Positions 36,167-46,849 of a stretch of 64,000 nt of DNA are shown here, piece by piece; position 1 is the first letter of the stretch; each line of letters starts with the position of its first letter. Made by a program: the position numbers and the translations under genes. Location: NCBI GenBank assembly GCA_947499545.1, contig CANMOZ010000006.1, positions 62,001 through 126,000 on the forward strand, written 5' to 3'. Below the pieces are notes generated by a model, which saw only the letters and a program-made list of their open reading frames with translations, was not told where the DNA came from and did no database searches. The DNA is from an uncultured Saccharospirillaceae bacterium. GTDB taxonomy: Bacteria > Pseudomonadota > Gammaproteobacteria > Pseudomonadales > Oceanobacteraceae.

Positions 36167-38263
36167 CTAACGGGTCACCCGACGGTAAGGAGGTAACGCT
36201 TGTAACAGCGAGCGGCCATAGTGCTTTGATGTTAATCGACCATCCAGAATGCTGATTTTCCCTTGGTCTTGTTCTGTTCGCAATAATCGACCACAAGCCT
36301 GAACCAATTTTACTGATGCATCTGGAAGGGTAATATCCATAAAAGGGTTTCTTCCCTGACTCTCCACCCATTCAGCCATTGAAGCTTCAATAGGATCGTT
36401 GGGAACCGCAAAAGGTAACTTAGCAATCACAACATGGGTTAAATATTTACCCGGTAGATCTATTCCCTCGGCAAAACTAGCGAGCCCAAAAATCACACTG
36501 CCCTTCCCATCATCTATTAACGCTTTATGGCGCTTTAGAATCTCCTGTTTACTTAGCTCATGCTGAGCCAATACTGAGAGCTTAGAACGGACCGTATCCA
36601 GCACTTCAGTCATCTGCCGGCGACTCGCAAACAAAACTAATACGGCTTCATCTTGTTGCAGCAACTTAGGTAATCGTTCACCAATTCGCTGTGTATGTTC
36701 TTGATGAATGCTCGGGTTTCCTAAGTCGCTCACCTCTAACGTTGCCACCTCAGCAAAACGAAACGGGCTTGGAACCTGCAATTCATTTGAGACCAAGCCA
36801 TTGAGACCCGCTCTCAGCTTGATTCGATCAAACCGATTCAAAGCACTTAGGGTTGCAGAGGTCATGACCGCGGCAAAGCAGCGGCTCCAAAGGTGCTTTC
36901 GAAGTTCTTCTGCCGCCGATATGGGGCTTGCACTGAGCTCTAAATCCTGTTGATCACCATATAGCCAGGTTAACCAACGAGCCATGGGCGGCTCACCTTC
37001 TGGATCTTTACGCGTATAGCTCACCCACAATTGATAAGCCGATTCAAATCGAGCTTGCATTTGTCCCAACAAAGGATACCAAAATTCCGCATCCGCCTTG
37101 GGAAAGAGTCCATCTTTTTTAGTCGTTGATTCTTTAAATACATCCGTAATTTCATTGAGAGCATTGGTAAGTCGAGTTAACTGAATCACAAAGCCTTGAG
37201 CGGCTTCTTGAAACTCATCAGGTACCACGCCTTTTTTAAACCGAAAAACCCCATCATCAGAATTTTCTTCCCATTCCATTAACTGAATTTCTAATTGTCG
37301 CCAAGCGTCGCTCAGCTCAGTTGCCATTTGTGGAATACCCACAAAACTTTGTTCCAAAAGAGCGGGTATACCTAACTGACTCGCGATTCCCGACATGAGT
37401 TGATCCAACTGCTTTACCCAAGCATAAGCCTGCTTAAAGCGAAAACTGCCTGCAAAATGCTGCAACGCTTTGTCGGGCAAGTGATGAGCTTCATCAAAAA
37501 CATATATGCAATCTTCTGGCGGAGGCAATACCGCTCCTCCACCCAGTGCTAAATCAGACAGCACCATATCGTGATTCGTAATAAGAATATCGGCTTGTTC
37601 TATAGGTTGGCGAGCACGATAAAAAGGGCAATGATCGTAATATGTACAGCTGCGGCCGGTACATTCTCGGTGTGTAGCGGTTACCCTTGACCAAACCTCC
37701 CCCGATAGCTGATCAGGCCAGCTGTCATACTCACCGTTCCAACGCCCAGTTGAATATCGAGTGAAAAAGTCAGAATAGAGATCCGCTTCTGTATCCGAGG
37801 GGTCATAGGTTTCCAACAAATCAAGTGTCGCATGCATTCTGCGATTATCTTGCAACAACTGCTCTAACTTATTCAAACAAAGGTACCGACCGCGGCCTTT
37901 TACCAGCTCAAACTGAACATTCAGTGATGTGGCCTCATTTAAGTCTGGTAAATCTTTAGCAACCAATTGTTCTTGCAACGCAATCGTCGCCGTTGAGATG
38001 ACTAAGGTTTTTTCTAAAGCTCTAGCAACGGGCAAAGCTCCCATCAAATAGGCCAGTGTTTTTCCCGTCCCCGTCCCTGCCTCAGCCAAACAAACAGGCA
38101 ATCCGCCTGAACGCTTACCCTCATCATTAATTTCGACCTGAGCAAAATGATTCGCAATAGCCGCAATCATGAGTTTTTGACCATATCGAGGCTTCATGTC
38201 TTTTGCTTGCAGAAAGGTACTATACGCTTCCTGAATTTCTTTTTTTATCGCCTCAAACTGCAT
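36167..38263 (-). CDS. dinG: ATP-dependent DNA helicase DinG
   Basis: An iron-sulphur superfamily 2 helicase that unwinds forked and R-loop structures. The protein is 698 residues against 716 for E. coli DinG. It has Walker A AEAGTGTGKTLAYL, the four-Cys iron-sulphur cluster region (CLNKL, then CTGRSCTYYDHCPFY), the DEAHHLPD box, and a C-terminal LVQACGRLLRTEQDQG motif VI. The DUF1461 gene follows immediately. E. coli dinG is SOS-induced; I did not find a clear LexA box upstream. Confidence 0.95.
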   Translation of the reverse strand: MQFEAIKKEIQEAYSTFLQAKDMKPRYGQKLMIAAIANHFAQVEINDEGKRSGGLPVCLAEAGTGTGKTLAYLMGALPVARALEKTLVISTATIALQEQLVAKDLPDLNEATSLNVQFELVKGRGRYLCLNKLEQLLQDNRRMHATLDLLETYDPSDTEADLYSDFFTRYSTGRWNGEYDSWPDQLSGEVWSRVTATHRECTGRSCTYYDHCPFYRARQPIEQADILITNHDMVLSDLALGGGAVLPPPEDCIYVFDEAHHLPDKALQHFAGSFRFKQAYAWVKQLDQLMSGIASQLGIPALLEQSFVGIPQMATELSDAWRQLEIQLMEWEENSDDGVFRFKKGVVPDEFQEAAQGFVIQLTRLTNALNEITDVFKESTTKKDGLFPKADAEFWYPLLGQMQARFESAYQLWVSYTRKDPEGEPPMARWLTWLYGDQQDLELSASPISAAEELRKHLWSRCFAAVMTSATLSALNRFDRIKLRAGLNGLVSNELQVPSPFRFAEVATLEVSDLGNPSIHQEHTQRIGERLPKLLQQDEAVLVLFASRRQMTEVLDTVRSKLSVLAQHELSKQEILKRHKALIDDGKGSVIFGLASFAEGIDLPGKYLTHVVIAKLPFAVPNDPIEASMAEWVESQGRNPFMDITLPDASVKLVQACGRLLRTEQDQGKISILDGRLTSKHYGRSLLQALPPYRRVTR

Positions 38264-38307
38264 GGATGCAAACTACCGGTTAATGTGATTGTAAAGTTAA
38301 AGTGGTC

Positions 38308-38559
38308 TTACGGGTCTTTTGTTGGATCTCGACCGATGTCTTTGATAGCAGCAGCAAATGCTTTTCCAAAAAGGGATTGCATTTCGGTCATGTGAGAGAC
38401 GCTTTGCTTCATTGCCTCACAGACTTGCTCTTCCATCGCAGCTGAAGTGTCATTCGATGCCTGATTGCTACTGGTTTTTTGCATCAAGCTAACCTCTGGC
38501 CACCCCATAAGCTGCTTGAACTCTTCAGGGGTTAAATCTATCTCCATTTGAATTTTCAT
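38308..38559 (-). CDS. small DUF6489-like protein
   Basis: An 83-residue soluble protein beginning [23 protein letters not shown], which matches the pattern of DUF6489 proteins. It has a Ser/Asn-rich middle and a helical C-terminal segment ending in FAAAIKDIGRDPTKDP. The function is unknown. The ATG overlaps the MFS transporter stop by 4 bases (ATGA), and AGGAG lies upstream, so it is the last gene of the prmB-aroC-MFS run. Confidence 0.65.
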   Translation of the reverse strand: MKIQMEIDLTPEEFKQLMGWPEVSLMQKTSSNQASNDTSAAMEEQVCEAMKQSVSHMTEMQSLFGKAFAAAIKDIGRDPTKDP

Positions 38560-39821
38560 AAGCGCTCCTTGGCAACAAAAGGGGTTAACTGCCGCACACG
38601 CCGGCTAAAGGATTTCGCTTTGGCCGAACCGCTAACCACTAGCACGATCAACGCCATGAACGCGATAAGAGCAGAAATCAAGAATGTTCCTTGCGCCCCC
38701 CAGGTTGCCCAACTAAAGCCACTCCAAAATGCACCACCCGATGCACCAGCCGCTAGGCCCAAACTGGAATACAACCCCTGCCCTTTACTATGGTGCGGCC
38801 CTTGAAAAAGCTCATGCACTCTTGATAAGGACGCGACATGCATTAATCCAAAGGTCGCCGCATGCAAACATTGGGCGATAGCAATGATCCATACTCCTTG
38901 GTCCGCAATAAGCATTAAACACCAACGCACCATCGCGGCTACAACAGAAATCCCCATCAGTACTTGATTTCGAGGCAAAGTTGTCGCCTTTCTTAACCAA
39001 CTGAAAGCAATAATTTCTGAGACAACACTGAGCGCCCAAAAAAGTCCAATCGCACCTTTACTGTACCCTAGGTTTTCAAGATATACCGCCAAGAACGTAT
39101 AAAAAGGGCCATGAGATAAAGACATTAAAAGGACCGTTAGCAAAAACGTCCATACCTGCTTGTTTTTTAACAAGCCCACCCATGATGACGCTTTCCTTTC
39201 AAATCGCTGAGTATCCGCTTTTGCCTCCTCTAAAATACTTGGGTCTGCACGGCCAGATAAACTCATAGCAAACAGTAGAAGAAGCCCCAACAACATGACA
39301 TAGGGCAAATAGGTTTCAATTGGAACCCAGTCGAACAGCTGCCCACTGGCTAAAACCATCACTAAAAACCCGACAGACCCCCAAAGCCGAACACCACCGT
39401 AGTGGCCCATATCACCCGCTAACAATCGCAAGCATCTGGTTTCCATCAAAGGGGCCAATCCTGACCATGAGGCCCCATATACCAATACAATGATGGCAGT
39501 AATGAAAAAAGACCAATGCTGTACTAAAGGGAAGAAACCCAGAAAAGAGAATAGAATGGCAAAACGATACACATAGTCTTGTGCGTGCATTCCTTTACGT
39601 TGAACGGCTCTGTCCGCCAGCGCTCCCCAAAGCGTTGGGAAAAAGACTCTGGCGGCTCCAAAGAGCCCTACCAACACACCCACTTCGTGAGCATCGAACC
39701 CACGAGCAACTAAAAACAGTGCCCAATAGGGTACGACGCACCCAAGCACGCCGTAATATAAGAAGTACTGAACACAGAGCTTCCAACGAGGAAAAGCAGG
39801 ATCACCCAAAAACTGCATCAT
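38556..39821 (-). CDS. MFS transporter (HcaT/MFS_1-like)
   Basis: A 421-residue inner-membrane protein with 12 predicted helices. The start ([24 protein letters not shown]) and the motif A-like segment [16 protein letters not shown] match the 3-phenylpropionate transporter-like MFS_1_like group. A member directly after aroC is common in Pseudomonas-like genomes. The substrate is unknown. It overlaps aroC by 4 bases at its start and the DUF6489 gene by 4 bases at its end. Confidence 0.85.
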   Translation of the reverse strand: MMQFLGDPAFPRWKLCVQYFLYYGVLGCVVPYWALFLVARGFDAHEVGVLVGLFGAARVFFPTLWGALADRAVQRKGMHAQDYVYRFAILFSFLGFFPLVQHWSFFITAIIVLVYGASWSGLAPLMETRCLRLLAGDMGHYGGVRLWGSVGFLVMVLASGQLFDWVPIETYLPYVMLLGLLLLFAMSLSGRADPSILEEAKADTQRFERKASSWVGLLKNKQVWTFLLTVLLMSLSHGPFYTFLAVYLENLGYSKGAIGLFWALSVVSEIIAFSWLRKATTLPRNQVLMGISVVAAMVRWCLMLIADQGVWIIAIAQCLHAATFGLMHVASLSRVHELFQGPHHSKGQGLYSSLGLAAGASGGAFWSGFSWATWGAQGTFLISALIAFMALIVLVVSGSAKAKSFSRRVRQLTPFVAKERL

Positions 39822-40924
39822 TCATGGGCGCTGTTCATGGATGGAATGATTGGCGTTTTGGATTGAACACCAGCATTCTGCCCTCTGTTTCTAATGAGGT
39901 GATCGACCAGCACCAATGCCATCATCGCTTCAGCAATGGGCACGGCTCGAATACCGACACAAGGGTCATGTCGACCTTTTGTAATAACATCGGTCTCATT
40001 TCCATCAAGATCAATGGTTTTTCCTGGCACCAAAATGCTCGACGTTGGCTTGAGCGCAATGCTCGCAACCACATCCTGCCCGGTTGAAATGCCACCTGTA
40101 ACGCCACCAGAATGGTTGGATAAAAAGCCTTGTGCCGTTAACTCATCACGATGCTGAGACCCCAGCTGATCGACCACACCAAACCCATCTCCGATCTCAA
40201 CGCCCTTAACGGCATTAATACTCATTAATGCATGAGCCAAATCCGCATCCAGCCGATCAAACACGGGTTCTCCTAATCCAGGCATCATACCCGTTGCTTT
40301 CACCATGATTTTCGCACCAATCGAATCACCCGATTTCCGCAAGCGTTTCATGTAGTCTTCAATGTCAGGGATTTTCTTTGAATCAGGGAAGAAAAAAGGA
40401 TTTGATTCAACCACGGACCAGTCAAGTGTCTCAGCGCAAATTGGGCCCAACTGAGTGAGGCAACTACGTACCTCAATACCCAAGGGCTTTAGCACTTGCT
40501 TCGCAATTCCCCCAGCAGCAACTCGCATGGCTGTCTCTCTGGCTGACGAACGACCCCCACCACGATAATCGCGAACACCATATTTTTGCTGGTAGGCATA
40601 ATCGGCATGATTTGGGCGAAATTTCTGGGCGATTTCAGAGTAATCTTTACTACGCTGATCTTGGTTTTCAATCAACAATCCAATAGACGTGCCCGTTGTG
40701 CGGCCTTCAAAAACGCCAGATAGGATTTTTACTGCATCCGGCTCACGCCTTTGCGTCGTGTATTTTGAGGTTCCTGGCCGACGACGATCAAGGTCAACTT
40801 GCAACATTGATTCATCCAGAGGAATCCCTGGGGGACAACCGTCCACAACTGCAACCAAAGCCGCACCATGACTCTCTCCAGCCGTCATGACACGGAAAGC
40901 TTGACCAAATGAATTGCCTGCCAT
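39818..40924 (-). CDS. aroC: chorismate synthase
   Basis: The last shikimate-pathway enzyme, converting EPSP to chorismate. The start is probably the ATG at 40924 ([12 protein letters not shown]), giving 368 residues; an ATG two codons earlier (40930) is possible. Signatures [41 protein letters not shown] and [17 protein letters not shown] are all present. FMN binding is expected. The prmB gene lies upstream and the MFS gene overlaps downstream, the same order as in Pseudomonas. Confidence 0.97.
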   Translation of the reverse strand: MAGNSFGQAFRVMTAGESHGAALVAVVDGCPPGIPLDESMLQVDLDRRRPGTSKYTTQRREPDAVKILSGVFEGRTTGTSIGLLIENQDQRSKDYSEIAQKFRPNHADYAYQQKYGVRDYRGGGRSSARETAMRVAAGGIAKQVLKPLGIEVRSCLTQLGPICAETLDWSVVESNPFFFPDSKKIPDIEDYMKRLRKSGDSIGAKIMVKATGMMPGLGEPVFDRLDADLAHALMSINAVKGVEIGDGFGVVDQLGSQHRDELTAQGFLSNHSGGVTGGISTGQDVVASIALKPTSSILVPGKTIDLDGNETDVITKGRHDPCVGIRAVPIAEAMMALVLVDHLIRNRGQNAGVQSKTPIIPSMNSAHE

Positions 40925-41075
40925 TCCCAAACATCCTCATACTATCAAGGGGCATCATGACAGCCCCAATGACAACGTATAACCTTATGCTAATCAGCAA
41001 AATACGCTGCGTTATACAACTGCTCTATCCAGCTCAATGTGCAAAGCTAAGACACAAATCTCATTCTCAGTATCA

Positions 41076-41987
41076 CTAGAAAGCATCTTGATACTGCAAG
41101 AGTTCGGCACGTGTCATTACAAAAACACCGTGCCCGCCGCGTTCAAACTCTACCCAAGTAAAGGGTACCATGGGAAAGGCTTCTTCCATATGCACCCATG
41201 AATTCCCCACCTCAACAATAAGCAAGGCATCCTCATTCATGTAGTCAGCCGCTTTTTTCAAAATATTGCGCACCAAATCCAAACCGTCATCTCCAGCAGC
41301 CAGAGCCATTCGGGGTTCATGGCGATACTCTTTCGGTAAGGCATCCATGTCTTCTTGATCAACATAGGGAGGGTTGGTAAGAATTAGATCAAATCGACCT
41401 GCGACCTCGTTAAACAAGTCACTCTTTATCAGTTCCGCTCGTTCCCACAAAGCATGGACATCTAGGTTCGTTTCTGCAACGGCCAAAGCATCGTCCGATA
41501 AGTCGCTGAGGACAACCTCCGCATCAGGGTACTGATAAGCCGCCGCAATGCCGATGCAACCACTGCCACAACAAAGATCTAACACTCTATTCACCTGGCC
41601 ATGGCGCCAAGGGTAAAAGTCTTTATCAATCAACTCACCCACAGGTGACCTTGGAATCAATACGCGCTGATCAACAAAAAACGGAAGACCACAAAACCAG
41701 GCTTCACCAGTAATATAGGGCGCTGGCAGGCGTTTTTTAATGCGCTTTTTAATCAACTTAAGCACTTGTTTTCTTTCGATCGCTGTCAACTGAGTATCAA
41801 GCCACTCATCCGCTACAGACCATGGCAAGTTCAAGGCATAGGTCACCAAATAACGGGCTTCATCCCAGGCATTGTCCGTGCCGTGACCAAAATACAAATC
41901 AGCTTCATGGAACTGACTCACTGCCCAACGGATAATGTCCTTGGGCGTTTTTAGGACCTTAAGTGCCTGAGTAAAGTGTTTATCCAT
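41076..41987 (-). CDS. prmB: ribosomal protein L3 glutamine methyltransferase
   Basis: PrmB methylates a Gln of ribosomal protein L3. The 303-residue protein has the SAM motif VLDLCCGSGCIGIAAAY and the N-methyltransferase motif NPPYVDQEDM. The N-terminal helical part (residues 1-100) and the RIKKRLPAPYITGEAWFCGLPF segment distinguish PrmB from the release-factor enzyme PrmC. It precedes aroC by about 150 bases on the same strand. Confidence 0.95.
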   Translation of the reverse strand: MDKHFTQALKVLKTPKDIIRWAVSQFHEADLYFGHGTDNAWDEARYLVTYALNLPWSVADEWLDTQLTAIERKQVLKLIKKRIKKRLPAPYITGEAWFCGLPFFVDQRVLIPRSPVGELIDKDFYPWRHGQVNRVLDLCCGSGCIGIAAAYQYPDAEVVLSDLSDDALAVAETNLDVHALWERAELIKSDLFNEVAGRFDLILTNPPYVDQEDMDALPKEYRHEPRMALAAGDDGLDLVRNILKKAADYMNEDALLIVEVGNSWVHMEEAFPMVPFTWVEFERGGHGVFVMTRAELLQYQDAF

Positions 41988-42050
41988 GAGGTTTCTCTTG
42001 AAAAAGCCAATTATGGCAAATTACGCCGAACTTAGCACCCCAGCGGGCAC

Positions 42051-43040
42051 TCACAAAGTGCCGTATAAACTTGACTGATTGAGCTCTAAACCATCCAATG
42101 CTTCTCGAGCTACACGCCTCCCTAGTTCAATGACAGGCGTTGCTCGATAGAATTCATACATTTTCGCACAATCTTTAGGCACTCTAATCAGCAAATCAGG
42201 GGCATTTCCTGCAATTTTATACTGGGCAATGGACGCTTGCATCACATCCAGCATTTGCACCATCACCCCCATTTTTCCTAGATCAAGGCCAGCATAAGCT
42301 TGCTTATCCGAATCGAAAAAGTCTGTGGTTTTCTGCCTAATCTGTTTCATCCAGCGTTTCCACGCTTGCGTTTCCTCACCCTCTTTCGCAGCGCTGGCTT
42401 CAAACCAAGGCTTCAAGTCAGGAGGAATAGGAACATCGGCGCTTAAATCAACCGCTATGATTTTATCAGCATGAATCGACATGCTAGCTGAAATTGGCAA
42501 TGGATTTAACACCGCCCCGTCCACCAGTACACGGCCCTTGTACTCTAAAGGTGAGACCACGCTGGGTATTGCTATCGACGCTCTAATGGCCGATACCAAA
42601 GGGCCCTTTTTAAACCAGTACTCTTTGCGCTTCACTAAGTCTGTTGCCACCGCAGTATATTCGAGGGGTAAGTCTTCAATTTGAATGCCGTGTATCATTT
42701 CTCCCAGAACCTGAAATAATCGCTCACCTCGAATTGCACCAGACGCCAAAAAGGTGAAATCAATCAGTTTCAACACATCGACATAACTTAATTGTTTGAC
42801 CCACTGTTTGTATTCTTCCAGCTTCCCAGCTGCGTAGAAACCGCCCACCAGAGCGCCCATTGAACAACCCGCAATACCAACAATCTTGTAACCACGCCGA
42901 TTCAGTTCTTCTATCACACCGATATGGGCATACCCTCTTGGTCCTCCAGATCCCAAAACCAGTGCCACAGTTGTTGGGCGATTCTCAATCTCTTTTAGGT
43001 CTTCTTTGCCAAACATAAATCCATCCAACCTGCCCATCAA
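42051..43040 (-). CDS. patatin-like phospholipase (RssA group)
   Basis: A 329-residue cytoplasmic hydrolase. The Gly-rich oxyanion region GSGGPRGYAHIG, the nucleophile elbow GCSMGALVGG (G-x-S-x-G) and the Asp of VDGAVLNPLP form the patatin Ser-Asp dyad. The C-terminal part after about residue 190 is a helical extension of unknown role. In-frame ATGs at 43040 and 43037 are both plausible starts. It follows the DUF4892 gene by 9 bases, so the two are co-transcribed. Confidence 0.88.
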   Translation of the reverse strand: MMGRLDGFMFGKEDLKEIENRPTTVALVLGSGGPRGYAHIGVIEELNRRGYKIVGIAGCSMGALVGGFYAAGKLEEYKQWVKQLSYVDVLKLIDFTFLASGAIRGERLFQVLGEMIHGIQIEDLPLEYTAVATDLVKRKEYWFKKGPLVSAIRASIAIPSVVSPLEYKGRVLVDGAVLNPLPISASMSIHADKIIAVDLSADVPIPPDLKPWFEASAAKEGEETQAWKRWMKQIRQKTTDFFDSDKQAYAGLDLGKMGVMVQMLDVMQASIAQYKIAGNAPDLLIRVPKDCAKMYEFYRATPVIELGRRVAREALDGLELNQSSLYGTL

Positions 43041-43049
43041 ATAGCAGCC

Positions 43050-43967
43050 TTAATCGGCCGACTCAGAACCATGAGACCTTAGATTGGGCTTTATTATCCA
43101 TTCAATCCAAATTTCATCCGCTGGCAATACCTTAAGTGGTCCAGCGCCGACCATCTCCAATTGTTCTACTGGAATCTGTCGCTTTCTTAAAGACAACATA
43201 AATTCTTGACCGTAAGATGTCGCTTGTTGTTGCAATACAACCAACTCTTCTTTGGCATACCGATAAATCACTAAGTAAGCAGGCACCTTTGAATGCTTGT
43301 TAATCCATTCGGTTAGGCTTGCCATTGAAGCCTTAGAACCTAACCAATCAATTTGACCGACAGCATTTAATTTGAAACCTTTTATCAATTGAGTATTACC
43401 AGCTACTGCTCCCTCGGTGTTTAACCCCAACCGGTCTTTGAGTTGACGCAACTGATCATCATTTAAACGAATCAGGCGTTCGATAACTTGGAGCTGTCTA
43501 TTTCCCCTAACAACAGCGTAAATCATCCACAACTCTGGTTTTTCACTGCTCATCCATAATGTGTAAGCCTGATCATCATCACGGCCATACAGTGTTCTTT
43601 GTGAAAACACTGCATTTGCGTAAAAATTACTATTGCCACAGGCCCGCCCAAAACACTCTCGCAATACCTTGCCAGGTCGCGTGAGCAGCTTTGTTCGCCA
43701 CTCTTGAGCTACAGGCTCTAATTCAGTCCCCTTTGGCAATTGATAAAGTGAATCTTGATGCTCCGCAAAAAGCTTTACCTCATTTTCGGAAACCCATTGC
43801 GCACTGATTTTTTTGACATCACCCACAATAAGACGCAAGTTTGATCGCTCTTGAACGGTTTCGATGAGCTCTGCTTCAGGATGATCAAACATTGACGGGG
43901 CTGCATTCAGACTTACCGCCAACAACAACCCGTGCCACCCAAGCAACATTTGGAAAATATTATTCAA
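43050..43967 (-). CDS. secreted DUF4892 protein
   Basis: A 305-residue protein with a signal peptide (cleavage likely after SLNAA). The segment RECFGRACGNSNFYANAVFS, followed by LYGRDDDQAYTLWM, is the hallmark of DUF4892, a family described in Pseudomonas and relatives with no known function. The C-terminal half includes LRKRQIPVEQLEMVGAGPL, resembling the OmpA-like tail of some members. The patatin gene follows after 9 bases. Confidence 0.82.
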   Translation of the reverse strand: MNNIFQMLLGWHGLLLAVSLNAAPSMFDHPEAELIETVQERSNLRLIVGDVKKISAQWVSENEVKLFAEHQDSLYQLPKGTELEPVAQEWRTKLLTRPGKVLRECFGRACGNSNFYANAVFSQRTLYGRDDDQAYTLWMSSEKPELWMIYAVVRGNRQLQVIERLIRLNDDQLRQLKDRLGLNTEGAVAGNTQLIKGFKLNAVGQIDWLGSKASMASLTEWINKHSKVPAYLVIYRYAKEELVVLQQQATSYGQEFMLSLRKRQIPVEQLEMVGAGPLKVLPADEIWIEWIIKPNLRSHGSESAD

Positions 43968-44151
43968 TGGTTACCTCTCAGATAAAAACACAATTATATA
44001 TTCCCGCTTCACATAGAAACATAAAATGGAATCATTTTTCTTTCCTAATGAGAAATGGACGGTAAGCGCCCTTTCGTGCGGTTACTGTGAAAAAGTGTTA
44101 GCTTTCATCATCATAAGAAATAAGTCCATCTTAATGTCAAGGATGTCCACC

Positions 44152-46062
44152 ATGCGACCAATGGAATATCGAGCCCATCGTTCAACTCAAGCCATCTCCT
44201 TCAAGTTAATTGGACTGTCAATCTCACTGGGTGTTCTGATAGGCATGGCGGGCTGCACCACTCACCAGCAACAGAACAATCAAACGATTTCATCGCAAGA
44301 GAATCGTCAAGCTGAGTCCCCCTTAACCAACGCTGAGGCTGCAACTCTCTTCAGTGAATATGACCAGTTCTTACTGGACTCGAGCCCAATGTTTGAAACC
44401 TCGATCGGCAAAAAAGATCGTCAATACCTCTGGGATGATTTCTCTCTTGAAGCCAAAGCCAAACGCATTGAAAAGATCAAAGATTTCCAGAAAAGAGCGG
44501 TCAAAATAGAGTTATCACAACTGTCCAATCAAAACAGGCAATCTTTGCAAATGCTGGTTGCGTTACTCGAAAGTGAAATAAAAGAGTACGAATTTCGTCA
44601 GTATCATTACGTATTTTCACACATGTTTGGCGTCCATTCGTACCTGACAACCTTCTTAGTCAACGACCACCAAGTTGATTCAAAAGAAGATGCTAACGCA
44701 TATCTTACGCGTATAGAAACGATTGGAACCCCCATCAAAGCAGCCATAACTATTGCAAAACACAATCAGAACGCTGGGATAACACCTCCAAAGTTCACGT
44801 ACCCGTTGGTTCTTGAAACCCTACAAGGCCTTCTTGAAGGATACCCCCTAACTGAATTCGGAGAACACCCTCTATATAAAGACTTCAAAGTTAAACTATC
44901 TGGTCTTGATTTAACCAATTTAGAGAGAGAGGCGTTATTCGAGCGATTCATAAAAGCCATGAATAAACGATTCAAGCCTGCATACAGAGAACTGTATGCG
45001 TTTATCAACCACCAGCAACCTCGTGCAGCAAGAAACTTAGGGGTACATCAATTTAAAGATGGCTTCAACTACTATGCCAGTCAAATCAGATTTCACACAA
45101 CAACAACGATGACTGCTGACGAAATTCACACATTTGGGCTAAGTGAGGTTAATCGCATTCATCAAGAAATCAAAGGTATTATGGATGAAGTTGGTTTCAA
45201 AGGGTCACTGCAAGAGTTTTTCACTTACACGCGTGAAGCTCCACAGTTTAAAATAGGCAACTCACGAGAATCCCAAGCAAATTTACTGCTTTGGAATCAA
45301 GAGTTGTTGACCAACATGAAAGAACAATTACCTAAAACCTTTAATACCATTCCTGATTCGGGCTTAGAGATAAAAGCGGTCGAAAAATTCAGAGAGAAAA
45401 GTGCAGGTTTGGCTTTCTATCAACGCCCAGGTCTCTATTCTAAAAAACCCGGAATTTACTACATAAACCTACATAAAATACAAGATAACCCTAATTACAT
45501 ATTACCAGCGTTAGCCTACCACGAAGGGCTACCTGGCCACCATTTTCAGCTCGCCTTACAAAAAGACCAAGAAGCATGGCCTTTATTCAGACGAACTCAA
45601 AATTTTACCGCTTTTACAGAAGGCTGGGCTCTGTATGCCGAGCAGCTTGCAGAAGATATGGGCATGTATAAAACAGCCTACCATCGCTATGGGAAACAGA
45701 TCATGGACCTAAAACGCGCCATTCGACTGGTAGTCGACACAGGTCTTCACCAAAAAGGTTGGTCTATGGCCCGAGCAGTTAGCTATCGTATTGAAAACTC
45801 TCCTGCTAGCTTTGAAGATTCCCAGAGTGCTATCCAACGATTTTTAGTACTGCCAGGCCAGGCGCTAGCCTATTCAATAGGAAAGTCAAAAATTTTGGCG
45901 TTAAGAGCACAGGCACAGACCCAATTAGGCACACAATTTGATCTCGCTCAATTCCATGATGAGGTTTTAAAGTACGGCACTCTTCCCCTATCACAACTTG
46001 AACAGGGTGTCTTGAAATGGTTGAATGAAAAAGAGTCCACACTAGCACGCTCGACACTGTAA
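44152..46062 (+). CDS. DUF885 family lipoprotein, predicted metallopeptidase
   Basis: A 637-residue protein with a lipoprotein signal ending LIGMAGC (lipid-modified Cys35). The DUF885 domain follows, with HEGLPGHH at residues 458-465 and TEGW with Glu491. That pair (HE-x4-H plus a distal Glu) is the predicted zinc site of this family, so a dipeptidase or similar activity is plausible but unproven. I chose the ATG at 44152 because AAGGA lies 8 bases upstream; three in-frame ATGs precede it (44026, 44134, 44143). It is expected at the inner or outer membrane. Confidence 0.85.
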   Translation: MRPMEYRAHRSTQAISFKLIGLSISLGVLIGMAGCTTHQQQNNQTISSQENRQAESPLTNAEAATLFSEYDQFLLDSSPMFETSIGKKDRQYLWDDFSLEAKAKRIEKIKDFQKRAVKIELSQLSNQNRQSLQMLVALLESEIKEYEFRQYHYVFSHMFGVHSYLTTFLVNDHQVDSKEDANAYLTRIETIGTPIKAAITIAKHNQNAGITPPKFTYPLVLETLQGLLEGYPLTEFGEHPLYKDFKVKLSGLDLTNLEREALFERFIKAMNKRFKPAYRELYAFINHQQPRAARNLGVHQFKDGFNYYASQIRFHTTTTMTADEIHTFGLSEVNRIHQEIKGIMDEVGFKGSLQEFFTYTREAPQFKIGNSRESQANLLLWNQELLTNMKEQLPKTFNTIPDSGLEIKAVEKFREKSAGLAFYQRPGLYSKKPGIYYINLHKIQDNPNYILPALAYHEGLPGHHFQLALQKDQEAWPLFRRTQNFTAFTEGWALYAEQLAEDMGMYKTAYHRYGKQIMDLKRAIRLVVDTGLHQKGWSMARAVSYRIENSPASFEDSQSAIQRFLVLPGQALAYSIGKSKILALRAQAQTQLGTQFDLAQFHDEVLKYGTLPLSQLEQGVLKWLNEKESTLARSTL

Positions 46063-46119
46063 AATCAGAGCGATGGATTTGAGTCACCATAACTACATAT
46101 AAACTCTTGGAGATCGCTA

Positions 46120-46770
46120 ATGCAGACGACTTCTCATCGGCTTCTGTCTTTTTTGTTTCGATTATCACTGCTCTTATCTTGCGTCTCCTCAGCAGTCTTC
46201 GCGGACCCTCTAGTTCACCTAGAAACCAGTAAAGGCAAAATTATTGTACGGCTTTTTGAGGACAAAGCCCCAACCACCGTTGAAAATTTCCTCAACTACG
46301 TTCGGAGCGGCTTTTACAACGGAACCGTCTTCCACCGTGTTATCCCTAACTTCATGATTCAAGGCGGTGGTTTCGAAAAAAGTTACCGTAAAAAAAAGGT
46401 TAAGGCTCCCATTCGCAATGAGGCAAAAAATGGCTTAAGTAATATTCGAGGGAGTATCGCCATGGCACGAACGAACGAGCGTGATAGCGCCACCTCCCAG
46501 TTTTTCATCAACTTAATCAACAACCCTTTTTTAGATCATGGTAATAGGGACTATGGGTATGCCGTTTTTGGCAGAGTGATCGAAGGCATGGAGGTAGTCG
46601 ACACGATTGCCAAAACAGAAACTGCCAATATTCGCGGAATGGCAAATGTCCCCAAAGAACCCATTACTATTACACACGCATGGATTGAAGGAGAAGGGCC
46701 AACTTTAGGGAAGCGAAATAAAGACACCAAAGAAAATAATAATGACGAATCAGAAAAGAAGGATAGGTAA
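46120..46770 (+). CDS. ppiA: periplasmic cyclophilin-type peptidyl-prolyl isomerase
   Basis: A 216-residue secreted prolyl isomerase. A signal peptide ends near SSAVFA-DPLV. The cyclophilin core has APTTVENFLNYVRSGFYNGT, VFHRVIPNFMIQGGGF with the catalytic Arg, GSIAMARTNERDSATSQFFI and YAVFGRVIEGMEVVD. The last 30 residues are a Lys/Asn/Asp/Glu-rich tail without known function. The signal peptide points to PpiA rather than the cytoplasmic PpiB. It is convergent with rluB. Confidence 0.92.
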   Translation: MQTTSHRLLSFLFRLSLLLSCVSSAVFADPLVHLETSKGKIIVRLFEDKAPTTVENFLNYVRSGFYNGTVFHRVIPNFMIQGGGFEKSYRKKKVKAPIRNEAKNGLSNIRGSIAMARTNERDSATSQFFINLINNPFLDHGNRDYGYAVFGRVIEGMEVVDTIAKTETANIRGMANVPKEPITITHAWIEGEGPTLGKRNKDTKENNNDESEKKDR

Positions 46771-46789
46771 AATCACCTAATTATATAAA

Positions 46790-46819
46790 GAGGAAAGACC
46801 CATTTCTGGGCTTTTCCTC
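46790..46819. terminator. bidirectional terminator between ppiA and rluB
   Basis: A 13-base stem (one G-U pair and one A-C mismatch) with a 4-base loop. On the minus strand it is followed by TTTATATAATT. It serves both convergent genes. Confidence 0.65.
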
Positions 46820-46849
46820 CCTCATTACCTGTTATTAGGCATGCAGAGG

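Noticed and set aside
46120-46770. ppiA tail as a metal-binding or sorting element
   Set aside because: The Lys/Asn/Asp-rich tail is low complexity with no His or Cys cluster and no sorting motif; no specific role can be supported.
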